Below, in pieces: positions 18,326-29,456 of a stretch of DNA of 64,000 bases. The position numbers and the translations under genes are program-made. How positions within the stretch are numbered: position 1 is the first letter of the stretch; every line of letters starts with the position of its first letter. Source of the stretch: Mycetocola saprophilus (GTDB lineage Bacteria; Actinomycetota; Actinomycetes; Actinomycetales; Microbacteriaceae); assembly GCF_000718085.1 (NCBI RefSeq), contig NZ_JOEC01000001.1, positions 62,001-126,000 of the forward strand. The letters run 5' to 3'. The notes beneath the pieces were generated by a model that saw only the letters and a program-made list of their open reading frames with translations, did no database searches and had not been told where the DNA came from.

Positions 18326-19936
18326 ATGGCAGAACTTACGATCAGCCCCGACGAGATCCGTGATGCTCTCAAGGACTTCGTATCGGCATACGAGCCCGGC
18401 TCGGCCTCCAAGACCGAGGTGGGCCACGTGGTTGACGCCGCGGACGGCATCGCTCACGTTGAGGGCCTCCCGGGCGTAATGGCTAACGAGCTCATCCGTT
18501 TCGCGGATGGCACGCTTGGTCTCGCCCAGAACCTCGACGAAAACGAGATTGGTGTTGTTGTTCTCGGTGAGTTCGGCGGCATCGTCGAGGGCCTCGAGGT
18601 CACTCGCACCGGTGAGGTTCTCTCCGTTCCGGTTGGTGACGGCTACCTGGGTCGCGTTGTTGACCCGCTGGGTAACCCCATCGACGGTCTCGGCGAGATC
18701 GCTACCGACGGTGTCCGCGCCCTCGAGCTCCAGGCTCCCGGCGTGATGCAGCGTAAGAGCGTGCACGAGCCCATGATGACCGGTATCAAGGCTATTGACG
18801 CCATGATCCCCGTCGGTCGCGGTCAGCGTCAGCTGATCATTGGTGACCGTCAGACCGGTAAGACCGCAATCGCGATCGACACCATCATCAACCAGAAGGA
18901 CAACTGGGCAACCGGTGACCCCTCGAAGCAGGTTCGCTGCATCTACGTAGCAATCGGCCAGAAGGGCTCCACCATCGCCTCGGTGAAGGGTGCCCTGGAA
19001 GAGGCCGGCGCGCTGGAGTACACCACCATCGTGGCGTCCCCCGCATCCGACCCCGCAGGCTTCAAGTACCTCGCTCCGTACACCGGTTCGGCCATTGGTC
19101 AGCACTGGATGTACGACGGCAAGCACGTCCTCATCGTGTTCGATGACCTCTCCAAGCAGGCCGAGGCCTACCGTGCCGTGTCGCTGCTGCTGCGTCGTCC
19201 GCCGGGGCGTGAGGCTTACCCGGGTGACGTCTTCTACCTGCACTCCCGTCTGCTTGAGCGTTGCGCCAAGCTCTCCGACGAGCTGGGTGCCGGTTCGATG
19301 ACCGGTCTGCCGATCATCGAGACCAAGGCAAACGACGTCTCCGCATACATCCCGACCAACGTGATCTCGATCACCGACGGTCAGATCTTCCTCCAGTCGG
19401 ACCTGTTCAACGCGAACCAGCGCCCGGCAGTGGACGTGGGTATCTCCGTGTCCCGTGTGGGTGGTGACGCTCAGGTCAAGTCGATCAAGAAGGTCTCCGG
19501 TACCCTCAAGCTCGAGCTGGCTCAGTACCGTTCGCTGGAAGCCTTCGCAATGTTCGCTTCGGACCTGGACGCCGCTAGCCGTCGTCAGCTGGCCCGTGGT
19601 GCACGCCTGACCGAGCTGCTCAAGCAGCCGCAGTACTCGCCGATGCCGGTCGAGAACCAGGTCGTTTCGATCTGGGCAGGTACCAACGGCAAGTTCGACA
19701 CCGTTCCGGTGGAGGACGTTCTGCGCTTCGAGAAGGAGCTGCACGACTACCTGGCTCGCAACACCGAGGTTCTGAAGACCCTCCGCGAGACCAACGTGCT
19801 CGACGACGACACTCGTGACGCACTGTCGGCCGCCGTTGACGCATTCTCCAAGGAGTTCATCACCAAGGGTGAGCACGACGAAGAGGTAGTCGAAGCGGAA
19901 AACGACCAGGAAAAGATCGTCAAGGGACGTCGCTAA
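18326..19936 (+). CDS. atpA: ATP synthase F1 subunit alpha
   Basis: Regulatory nucleotide-binding subunit of F1; 536 residues. The Walker A loop is [11 protein letters not shown], Walker B is [16 protein letters not shown], and the catalytic arginine region ([12 protein letters not shown]) is present. ATG start with GGGAAGAAG upstream. Three bases lie between its stop and atpG. Confidence 0.98.
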   Translation: MAELTISPDEIRDALKDFVSAYEPGSASKTEVGHVVDAADGIAHVEGLPGVMANELIRFADGTLGLAQNLDENEIGVVVLGEFGGIVEGLEVTRTGEVLSVPVGDGYLGRVVDPLGNPIDGLGEIATDGVRALELQAPGVMQRKSVHEPMMTGIKAIDAMIPVGRGQRQLIIGDRQTGKTAIAIDTIINQKDNWATGDPSKQVRCIYVAIGQKGSTIASVKGALEEAGALEYTTIVASPASDPAGFKYLAPYTGSAIGQHWMYDGKHVLIVFDDLSKQAEAYRAVSLLLRRPPGREAYPGDVFYLHSRLLERCAKLSDELGAGSMTGLPIIETKANDVSAYIPTNVISITDGQIFLQSDLFNANQRPAVDVGISVSRVGGDAQVKSIKKVSGTLKLELAQYRSLEAFAMFASDLDAASRRQLARGARLTELLKQPQYSPMPVENQVVSIWAGTNGKFDTVPVEDVLRFEKELHDYLARNTEVLKTLRETNVLDDDTRDALSAAVDAFSKEFITKGEHDEEVVEAENDQEKIVKGRR

Positions 19937-19939
19937 CCC

Positions 19940-22316
<2,377 letters not shown>

Positions 22317-22318
22317 TC

Positions 22319-22582
22319 ATGGCCGTTCTTTCCGTCAGTGTTGTTTCGGCTTCCCACGAGGTGTGGACGGGCGAAGCGAAGCAGGTCGTTGCTCGTACCG
22401 TCGAGGGTCAGATCGGTATTCTTGCCGGTCACGAGCCGCTGCTGGCCATTCTGGCCAACGGTGAGGTTCGGATCACCCTCGAAAACGGCGAGAAGATCGT
22501 TGCTCAGGCGGACGGTGGATTCCTCTCGGTTGAGCACAACTCCGTGAGCATCGTCGCCGGCGCTGCCTCGCTCGTCGGCTAG
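22319..22582 (+). CDS. atpC: ATP synthase F1 subunit epsilon
   Basis: An 87-residue subunit holding the beta-sandwich domain (GEAKQVVARTVEGQIGILAGHEP). It stops where the C-terminal helical hairpin of E. coli epsilon would begin, so it is a short form without the full inhibitory helices. Short forms are common in Actinobacteria. The start is two bases after the atpD stop. Confidence 0.95.
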   Translation: MAVLSVSVVSASHEVWTGEAKQVVARTVEGQIGILAGHEPLLAILANGEVRITLENGEKIVAQADGGFLSVEHNSVSIVAGAASLVG

Positions 22583-22613
22583 TTCGCCCGCTTCACCCCT
22601 ACGACCCGCCCCC

Positions 22614-23381
22614 GTGTTTATTCTGCTGCCTCCTTCGGAGACCAAGCGGCAGGATGAACCGGGGGCGGTGTCGTTTAACGACGATCTCTACTCGGGGCTG
22701 CGTTTTCCCGAACTGGGGATCGTCCGCCAGGAACTGGTGGCGGATCTGGAGCTTCTCTGCGCCGATCCGGTGGCCGCCGCCGCGGCTCTCAAGCTCGGCG
22801 CTCGGCTGGCGGGGGAGGTGGTGCTGAACACCGCGCTGGAATCCGCCCCGCGCCTGCCCGCGCTGGAGCGCTACACCGGGGTGCTGTTTGACCCCATCGG
22901 GGCCCCGTCGCTCTCGCGTGCCGAGCGCACCTGGGCGGCCGCCCACATTCTGATTCAGTCGGCCCCGTTTGGGCCGGTGGGCGCGATGGACCCGCTGCCC
23001 AACTATCGACTTTCGGCCACCGGGAAGGTGCCGCCGACCACGCTCAAGAAGCGCTGGTCCGCCGCCGGTGCTTCGGCCCTGGCCTCCCTGCACGGTTTTG
23101 TGCTGGACCTGCGCTCGGAGGCCTATGCGGCGCTCTCGCCGCTGGCCCCCACTGGTAACCACGCCTATCTGCGTGTGGTCGCCGCCCCCGCGCCCGGGCA
23201 GAGCACGCCGGGCAACGCCCTCAACCACTTCAATAAGAAGACCAAGGGCTTGCTGGTGGCCCGGCTCCTGGCCACCCGTCCCGGCTGCCGCAACGCCGCG
23301 CAGTTTGTCGAATGGGCGACCGAGCAGGGCTTCACCGCGTCGCTTGTCGACGGTGAGATTCGCTTCGAGGAGCTGCGGTAG
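22614..23381 (+). CDS. yaaA: YaaA family peroxide-stress protein
   Basis: A 255-residue protein of the YaaA/DUF328 family, which in E. coli limits iron-driven oxidative damage and binds DNA. The signatures are the N-terminal ILLPPSETKR, the mid-part YTGVLFD, and the C-terminal HFNKKTKGLLVARLL. GTG start 31 bases after atpC with no clear ribosome binding site. It is the last gene of the atp transcription unit or has its own weak promoter. Confidence 0.9.
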   Translation: MFILLPPSETKRQDEPGAVSFNDDLYSGLRFPELGIVRQELVADLELLCADPVAAAAALKLGARLAGEVVLNTALESAPRLPALERYTGVLFDPIGAPSLSRAERTWAAAHILIQSAPFGPVGAMDPLPNYRLSATGKVPPTTLKKRWSAAGASALASLHGFVLDLRSEAYAALSPLAPTGNHAYLRVVAAPAPGQSTPGNALNHFNKKTKGLLVARLLATRPGCRNAAQFVEWATEQGFTASLVDGEIRFEELR

Positions 23382-23501
23382 GACGTGCAGGGGCCGCGTC
23401 CCGGGTATTTACCGGGGAATAGACTGGAGGCTGCGTCCGGGATGCCGACCTAGTTGCGTCCCGGAACCCCCACGCACATCTCATACCCAGGAGCCCGCTT
23501 C

Positions 23502-24524
23502 ATGACCGATCTTGTCGCCTTCGCCCACGGCCTGCCCAAGGCCGAACTGCACCTCCACCTCGAGGGCACCCTCGAACCCGAACTGAAGTTCGCCCTCGCC
23601 GCCCGCAACGGCATCGAGCTGGCCGAGAAGACGGTGGAGGAGGTCCGCGCGACCTATAACTTCCACGACCTCACCAGCTTCCTGCAGGTCTACTACCCGG
23701 CCATGGGTGTGCTGCAGACCGCCCAGGACTTCCGTGACCTCGCCTATGCCTACCTGAAGAAGGCCGCGAGCCAGGGGACCCGGCACGCCGAGATGTTCTT
23801 TGACCCGCAGGCCCACACCTCGCGGGGCGTCCCGTTCGCGAACGTCATCGGTGGTTACCGTCAGGCGATCATCGAGGCGCGCGCCGACTTTGGCATCCAG
23901 GGCGAACTGATCCTCTGCATCCTGCGTGACTTCTCCGCCGAGTTTGCGATGGCCACGCTGATGGAGGCGCTGCCCTATAAGGACTGGATCCTGGGCCTCG
24001 GCCTCGACTCCGATGAGCGCGGTAACCCGCCGGCAAAGTTCGCCGCCGTCTTTGCGCGCGCGAAGGCCGAGGGATTCCTGCTGACGATGCACTGCGATAT
24101 CGACCAGGAGGGGTCGATCGAGAACATCCGCCAGGTCATCGAGGACATCCAGGTGGACCGGATCGACCACGGCACCAATATCGTCGAGAACGACGCCCTG
24201 GTCGAGGCGGCCAAGGCCCGTGGGCTGGGTTTCACCACCTGCCCGATCTCCAACTCGTTTGTGACCGACCAGATGAAGTCCGATGAGATTGTTGCGCTGC
24301 TGCGTCGCGGCCTCAAGGTCACGATCAACAGCGATGACCCCGCCTACTTCGGTGGTTACGTGGCCGATAACTACGTGGCTCTGGCCGAGAAGGCCGACCT
24401 GGGCATCGAGGAGCTCGCCCAGCTCGCCCGGAACTCGTTTGAGGCTTCCTGGCTGACCCCGTTCCGCCGCGACGCCTACCTGGCCGAGGTGGATGCCTAC
24501 GTGGCGGCCTTTACCGCCTCCTAG
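23502..24524 (+). CDS. Purine deaminase of the Aah1 (adenine deaminase) type, with altered HAGE motif
   Basis: Zinc amidohydrolase of the adenosine deaminase superfamily, 340 residues. The metal motif is LHLHLEG, and the phrases EGTLEPEL, FFDPQAHTSRG and NSDDPAYFGGY are those of Aah1-type adenine deaminases rather than of E. coli Add. The usual catalytic HAGE(E) is replaced by HCDIDQEGS at about residues 198-206, so the proton-donor glutamate is missing or moved; IDHGTN and TCPISN are intact. ATG 23502 (MTDLVAF) has CCAGGAGC upstream. It ends at a strong terminator. The substrate may be adenine or a modified purine; clear as a family member, uncertain as to substrate. Confidence 0.85.
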   Translation: MTDLVAFAHGLPKAELHLHLEGTLEPELKFALAARNGIELAEKTVEEVRATYNFHDLTSFLQVYYPAMGVLQTAQDFRDLAYAYLKKAASQGTRHAEMFFDPQAHTSRGVPFANVIGGYRQAIIEARADFGIQGELILCILRDFSAEFAMATLMEALPYKDWILGLGLDSDERGNPPAKFAAVFARAKAEGFLLTMHCDIDQEGSIENIRQVIEDIQVDRIDHGTNIVENDALVEAAKARGLGFTTCPISNSFVTDQMKSDEIVALLRRGLKVTINSDDPAYFGGYVADNYVALAEKADLGIEELAQLARNSFEASWLTPFRRDAYLAEVDAYVAAFTAS

Positions 24525-24591
24525 ATAGCTCGGGCGGATTCGCCCGCAGATGGCCTGGACCACACCGTCCCGGATTTCGCGGATGTGCCGT

Positions 24592-24630
24592 AACGCCCGT
24601 GTCTCCCCTTGGGGAGACGCGGGCGTTTTC
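24592..24630 (+). terminator. Terminator after the purine deaminase gene
   Basis: A long stem beginning AACGCCCGTGTCTCCCC pairs with GGGGAGACGCGGGCGTT around a TT loop, followed by TTT. Confidence 0.85.
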
Positions 24631-24713
24631 CACAGATGCAACGTGTTCGTGAGTTATCCACAGAGCGGTTTCCGGGTGGCGTACCGGGCACCGGAGCGGG
24701 TGAGGCTTGGGGC

Positions 24714-25472
24714 ATGAAACCATTCCACGCCCACACACCCGACGCCTTCCTGCGCGTTCTTCCCCGGCTCCTGGGGTTTGCTCCGCGCCGCTGCATCCTG
24801 CTGGTCGCGTTTAACGCCGACCACACCTGCGGACTCCTCCGCTTTGATCTGCCGCGCCGCGCGGGGCAGACCGATCTTTACGAGGCGGCGTTTGGACTGC
24901 TCTCGGCCGAACCTGCCCCGCACAACGATGCCTCGGTGGTGGGAGCCCCACCGGAGTTAGGGGACACCACGGCGAGAGATTCTGCCGTCGGGAATCGCTC
25001 GGCGGAAGTCCCCGCGGTGGGTGCTGCGGTGGGTGCTGCGGCCGCGGGGGATTCCTCGGCGGGAGGCGATGCGGTGAACGACGTTGCCGAGGGGGAGAGC
25101 TCGGCGGGCGGCTTCGCGGTGAAGGGCGGGGCCACGGGGGCGAAGGCGATGACCGCGGCCGATGTCGAGTGGGTGCGGACCCTCGATAACCGAGCGCGCG
25201 CGATGATCGGGGTGTTCTGTCGCATTCCCCACGCCGAGTCGATTCTGCCCGTGGTCTATACCGATCGCTCGATCGGTCGCATCCGCGCCTCGAGCTCGCT
25301 GCCCTGGCGAGACTTCGTGGGGGAGGTGCTGACCTATGCGGAGATCGCCGGGTACCCGGTGCGGGATGCCCTGGTGGTTTCGGGCTCACACTGGGGCCAT
25401 TACCTGGCCGAGCCGGGGACGCCGGCGGTCCGGAGATTGACCCTGCCGTCCGACGCGCCGCCGGATCGGTAA
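24714..25472 (+). CDS. DUF4192 family protein
   Basis: A 252-residue protein of the actinobacterial DUF4192 family, of unknown function. The family opening (TPDAFLRVLPRLLGFAPRRCILLVAF) and the later block (ALVVSGSHWGHYL) are visible. An Ala/Gly/Ser-rich low-complexity stretch with near-repeats (VGAAVGAAAAGDSSAGG) fills about residues 65-145. I chose ATG 24714; upstream in-frame starts add residues without family features. Not obviously co-transcribed with its neighbours. Confidence 0.75.
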   Translation: MKPFHAHTPDAFLRVLPRLLGFAPRRCILLVAFNADHTCGLLRFDLPRRAGQTDLYEAAFGLLSAEPAPHNDASVVGAPPELGDTTARDSAVGNRSAEVPAVGAAVGAAAAGDSSAGGDAVNDVAEGESSAGGFAVKGGATGAKAMTAADVEWVRTLDNRARAMIGVFCRIPHAESILPVVYTDRSIGRIRASSSLPWRDFVGEVLTYAEIAGYPVRDALVVSGSHWGHYLAEPGTPAVRRLTLPSDAPPDR

Positions 25473-25652
25473 TGTTATCTTTGAGGCGAGTCGGTGGCCA
25501 ATTCCCAGCAAAAACGGTACCTTCTGACATACCCTGGCCCGGTTCGAAGTCGCGCGTCGGGGTTGAACCTCGGTAGACTCGTCGAACGAGGAAACAATAC
25601 TCGGTGCCAATGTGTCGCCGGTTGCGAGAACAATTGGCCGAAAGGAATCCAC

Positions 25653-26654
25653 GTGAGCGAGCTTGACGTGCATAGCGGCTCGTACCGTGTTCCCCGATCC
25701 GAGGGTGCAGACCTCATCATCCGATGGGCGAGTGCCACCGATACCGGCAGAAAGCGCGAGGTCAATCAGGACGCCCTGATCGCCCGCTTCCCGCTGTTTG
25801 TTGTCGCCGACGGCATGGGCGGGCACGAGGCCGGCGAGGTTGCCTCCGCGGCGGTTGTTGATCACCTGGGGACCCTCCTGGACAGCGGTGCCACCGTGAG
25901 CCGGGAAAACCTGGAAAACTCCCTCCGCGGTGCGGTGCACCAGATGGCCGAGGCAGTTGGCCCGTCCGAGCTGGGCACGGGCACCACGATCACCGGCGTG
26001 GTGTATGCCGGTGCCGGCGCGGCCGAGAGCCAATGGTCGGTGCTGAACATCGGCGACTCGCGGGTTTACCGCCTCGCCGAGGGTCGTCTGGATCAGATCA
26101 CCGTCGACCACTCGATCGTTCAGGAGCTGCTCTCCGCGGGCGCGATCAGCCCCGCCGAAGCCGAAAACCACCCGCACGGCAACGTGATTACCCGGGCGGT
26201 GGGCCTCAACGAGGACCCGATCCCCGACTACGTGACCGTACGCACATCACCCGGGGCACGCTGGGTCGTCTGCTCCGACGGGCTGACCAAGGAGCTGACC
26301 GACTACGGAATCCAGCACTTCCTGGAGACCTCAGAGACCCCCGCCGATGCGCTGCTGGCCATGTTCACCGCCGCCCTCGGCAACGGTGGACGCGATAACA
26401 TCTCGGCCATCGTGTTCGACGAACTCCTCGACGACGCGCGTATCGCCGCCGAAACACCTGGTACTCCCGAAACATCCAGTACCCCGGAAACGCTCAGTAC
26501 CCCGGAAACCCCTGGTGCGCCTGCGGCCCACTCGGATGTTTCCACTCAGGCGCTTGTCGACGAGACAGCAATCGAAGCGGCGGCCCATGCCGCCGCCGAC
26601 GGTGCTGCCGTGCCCGACACGGCCACCGAAGCAGCCCACCCCGGCGCCTCGTAG
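25653..26654 (+). CDS. PP2C-type serine/threonine protein phosphatase
   Basis: Metal-dependent protein phosphatase, 333 residues. The PP2C core (residues about 25-260) has the metal-binding phrases VNQDAL, VADGMGGHEAGE, NIGDSRVYRL and the final GRDNISAIVF. The remaining about 70 residues are a Thr/Pro/Ala/Glu tail with TPET repeats, probably disordered. GTG 25653 has AAAGGAA 7 bases upstream; the frame continues upstream to 25494 without family features. No kinase gene is beside it, unlike PstP-PknA/B clusters, so it is an orphan phosphatase. Confidence 0.92.
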   Translation: MSELDVHSGSYRVPRSEGADLIIRWASATDTGRKREVNQDALIARFPLFVVADGMGGHEAGEVASAAVVDHLGTLLDSGATVSRENLENSLRGAVHQMAEAVGPSELGTGTTITGVVYAGAGAAESQWSVLNIGDSRVYRLAEGRLDQITVDHSIVQELLSAGAISPAEAENHPHGNVITRAVGLNEDPIPDYVTVRTSPGARWVVCSDGLTKELTDYGIQHFLETSETPADALLAMFTAALGNGGRDNISAIVFDELLDDARIAAETPGTPETSSTPETLSTPETPGAPAAHSDVSTQALVDETAIEAAAHAAADGAAVPDTATEAAHPGAS

Positions 26655-26900
26655 GCGCAAACGCCGCCCAGGGCACCCACCCCAGCGCGCCCGAGGCGCG
26701 AATGCTGCTCGTGCCGTCAGCCGCAGCGCCCTTGCCACAGCGCGATCGTCGCTGGGGCCGTCCGCCGCACAGTTTGGGCCGCGGCGAAATCAGCGCGCAC
26801 GCAATGCGGCAAACCGCACTGCGTCCCGCTAGCGGCGCTCTCGCCTGCAATCGCTGCGCTCCCGCCCGCTGGCGGCGCGCTCGCGTCCGCTGCTGCCCCG
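26655..26900. repeat. Convergent intergenic region with imperfect 24-bp direct repeats
   Basis: This very GC-rich gap between converging genes contains two imperfect 24-bp direct repeats: 26825-26848 (CCCGCTAGCGGCGCTCTCGC...) and 26865-26888 (CCCGCTGGCGGCGCGCTCGC...), each able to fold on itself. No gene is supported here; open frames across it are composition-driven. Confidence 0.45.
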
Positions 26901-27935
26901 CTACGGGCGTGCGATCAGCGGGGAGACCCGGATGTCGCCGACGACCGCGCCGCCGCCGGAGAGGTGCAGCGGAAGGCGGGTGAGGGTTTCCGCGACGTCC
27001 GCAGGGTCCAGGGCCCCGGCATCGGCCAGCAGCGTCAGGGCCACCAGGGCACCGGCCCGGGCGCTGCCGTCGAGGATCTTCACGGCGGCGGTGGTGCCAT
27101 CGGGGGCCGAAACCACCATGACGCCCTCGGCACCGGTCTTGGCAAAGGCCCCGTGACGGTCGGCGATGATCGTGTCCGGGCGGCCGGGACCGTCGATGCC
27201 CCAGGCATCGGCCAGAACCGCGTCCACCAGGATGCCCGCGTTGCGGTACAGCGCGAACGGGGAGGAGGCCGAGGAGGTGCGAATCCGCGCGTATCCGCGC
27301 GCGAGTGCGGCCAGGGAAATCGCGAAGACCGGGGCACCGCAGCCGTCCACGCCGGTGGCAACCGGACGCTCGCCACAGAACCGCTCGATCACGTCCCGCA
27401 CCTGCTGCTGAACCGGGTGCTGGGGATCCAGATAGCTCTCCACCGGCCAGCCGTTCTGCGCGCAGGCCAGCAGCATCGCCGCATGCTTGCCCGAGCACTC
27501 CATATAGATCGGGGCGGGCTCGACATTGTCGCGAAGCAGCTCGGTGCGGGTCGCGTTATCGCGCGGCAGCGCGGGCGGGCACTGCAGGGCGGCCTCGGTC
27601 AGACCCGCCTGGGCGATCATGCTGCGCACCACCTGGATGTGACGCTGGGTACCCGCATGGCTCGCGGTGGCCAGCGCGGCGGCGGCCGAGCGCAGACCCA
27701 CGCCGGCGTTCATCATCGCGATCGCCTGGAAGGGCTTGAGCGTGGAGCGGGGGAAGATCGGGGCATCGGGATCACCGATCGAGCGGACCACCTCGGCGTG
27801 CTGATTCAACACGATCGCCGAACCTGCATGACGGGACTCGACAAAGCCGCTCCTCACCACCTGCGCCAGCTCGACGGCGCGCGCGGCGCTAAAGGTTTCG
27901 GCACGAATCGGGGAGGCAGCTTCGGAAGTAGTCAC
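26901..27935 (-). CDS. L-asparaginase II family protein
   Basis: A 344-residue member of the thermolabile asparaginase II family (Rhizobium etli AnsA type), unrelated in fold to E. coli AnsB. Family phrases are VRSGFVESRHAGSAIVL, PRSTLKPFQAIAM, ECSGKHAAML and GVDGCGAPVFA. It would split asparagine to aspartate and ammonia in the cytoplasm. GTG start, 45 bases from the divergent OsmC gene, so the two share a very compact promoter region. Confidence 0.9.
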   Translation of the reverse strand: MTTSEAASPIRAETFSAARAVELAQVVRSGFVESRHAGSAIVLNQHAEVVRSIGDPDAPIFPRSTLKPFQAIAMMNAGVGLRSAAAALATASHAGTQRHIQVVRSMIAQAGLTEAALQCPPALPRDNATRTELLRDNVEPAPIYMECSGKHAAMLLACAQNGWPVESYLDPQHPVQQQVRDVIERFCGERPVATGVDGCGAPVFAISLAALARGYARIRTSSASSPFALYRNAGILVDAVLADAWGIDGPGRPDTIIADRHGAFAKTGAEGVMVVSAPDGTTAAVKILDGSARAGALVALTLLADAGALDPADVAETLTRLPLHLSGGGAVVGDIRVSPLIARP

Positions 27936-27980
27936 CGATCCAGCGTACCCGGGATGGTGGGCTCATGTCAGAATGACACC

Positions 27981-28475
27981 ATGATCGGAGAACACAACTA
28001 CCTCGTCCGGGTCACCTGGGACGGCAACCGCGGTACCGGCACAACCGGTTACCGGGACTACGATCGCGACCTGACGGTGCGAATTGACGGGAAACCCGAC
28101 CTGTTGGGATCCTCCGATCGTCCGTTCCGCGGCAACCCCGCACGCTGGAACCCCGAGGACCACCTGCTGACCGCGCTCTCGGAGTGTCACCTCCTCAGCT
28201 ACCTCCACGCGGCCGTGACCGCGGGTGTGGTGGTGACCGACTACGTGGATGAGGCACGTGGCACCATGCGCGAGGACGGACGCGGCGGGGGAGCCTTCAC
28301 CGACGTCCTTCTCTCCCCGGTGGTCACCGTGGCCGACGCGAGCATGGTTGAGGCCGCTCACGCCGCCCACGCCGAGGCCAACCGGATGTGCTTCATCGCC
28401 AACTCGGTGAACTTCCCGGTGCGGCATGAGGCCACCATCCTGGTGGCCGGTGCCTCCGCCGAGCGGGACACCTAA
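27981..28475 (+). CDS. OsmC/Ohr family peroxiredoxin-like protein
   Basis: A 164-residue OsmC-superfamily protein expected to reduce organic hydroperoxides with two redox cysteines. The two conserved cysteines are in ALSECHLLSYL and RMCFIANSVNFPV. The N-terminal sheet (YLVRVTWDGNRGTGTTGYRDY) fits the subgroup without the Ohr N-terminal extension. ATG 27981 is chosen; a longer frame upstream reads through the asparaginase promoter. Ends at a strong terminator. Confidence 0.88.
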   Translation: MIGEHNYLVRVTWDGNRGTGTTGYRDYDRDLTVRIDGKPDLLGSSDRPFRGNPARWNPEDHLLTALSECHLLSYLHAAVTAGVVVTDYVDEARGTMREDGRGGGAFTDVLLSPVVTVADASMVEAAHAAHAEANRMCFIANSVNFPVRHEATILVAGASAERDT

Positions 28476-28500
28476 ATCGGCGGCGAGCAACCCCAGACAC

Positions 28501-28532
28501 AAAACCCGCGTGCCCAGGGGCACGCGGGGTTT
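28501..28532. terminator. Bidirectional terminator between the OsmC and acyltransferase genes
   Basis: AAACCCGCGTGCCC pairs with GGGCACGCGGGGTTT, giving A/T flanks on both sides. It serves the converging genes on either side. Confidence 0.85.
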
Positions 28533-28540
28533 CAGGAGAA

Positions 28541-29293
28541 CTAGAGGCGTTCGCGGCGCCACAGGGCGCGCTTGGCCTTCTCGATAATGTCGTGGGGCGG
28601 CGATTCGTTGTACTCGTTGGCGAGCTCCTGCTCGCTCAGCGCGTGAATCGCGGCCATGATCTCGTCGGTGGCCAGGCGGCGGGCGCGACCGCTGTTGGCG
28701 GGACCGTGAACCGAGACATCGATCGGCTCACCGTAGCGGATCTTCACCTTGGCAAATCGCGGCACCTTGGCGCCAACCGGCATCATCTTATTGGTACCGA
28801 TCAGACCCACCGGAACCACCTTCGCCCCGGTGGTCAACGCGAGCCAGGCCACGCCGGTGCGTCCCTTATACAGGCGACCGTCCAGCGAACGGGTGCCCTC
28901 GGGGTAGATCGCAAACGCGTTCCCACCCTCGAGGATCTGGCGACCCTGTTCGAGCGCCTCCTGCGCCGCCTGTCCGGCACCGCGGCGCACGCCGACGGCT
29001 CCGATCGAGGTGAAAAACATCTTGGAGAACCAGCCCTTGATGCCGGTGCCCTCGAAGTACGCGGACTTGGCCAGGAACTGAACCCGCCGCGGTGCCAGGA
29101 CCGGAATCACGATGCTGTCGATAAAGGAGAGGTGGTTGCTCGCGATGATCACGGGCCCCTCCAGCGGAACGTTCTTGGTGCCCTCGATCTTGACCCGGTA
29201 CACCATTTTGGCGAGCGGAAACATGATCGCTCGGCCCAGGTGGTAGACAAAACCCGGGCGCTGAAGCGGCTCGTTCGGCGTGTTCTCGGTCAT
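28541..29293 (-). CDS. 1-acyl-sn-glycerol-3-phosphate acyltransferase (PlsC family)
   Basis: Membrane-associated acyltransferase of about 250 residues for phospholipid synthesis. The catalytic NHLSFID (NHx4D type) lies near residue 52, and the glycerol-phosphate motif is YPEGTRSLDG. A hydrophobic N-terminal stretch would bind the membrane. ATG 29293 is preferred; GTG 29317 would add eight residues, and neither has a good ribosome binding site. Divergent from the FKBP lipoprotein gene. Confidence 0.9.
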   Translation of the reverse strand: MTENTPNEPLQRPGFVYHLGRAIMFPLAKMVYRVKIEGTKNVPLEGPVIIASNHLSFIDSIVIPVLAPRRVQFLAKSAYFEGTGIKGWFSKMFFTSIGAVGVRRGAGQAAQEALEQGRQILEGGNAFAIYPEGTRSLDGRLYKGRTGVAWLALTTGAKVVPVGLIGTNKMMPVGAKVPRFAKVKIRYGEPIDVSVHGPANSGRARRLATDEIMAAIHALSEQELANEYNESPPHDIIEKAKRALWRRERL

Positions 29294-29456
29294 TAGATTG
29301 AGGGTACTAGGGTCCACATGCCCGCCGGGTTATGTTCTCGGCGCGGCGTTAACCTGGGCATTTCGTGCATCGGCAGTGCACATCTCAGCAACGTCGGGCA
29401 GACTGGTACGCGGTGGCATGTTCACATGCCCGTCGATCGCAGAGAAAGTTATCCGA

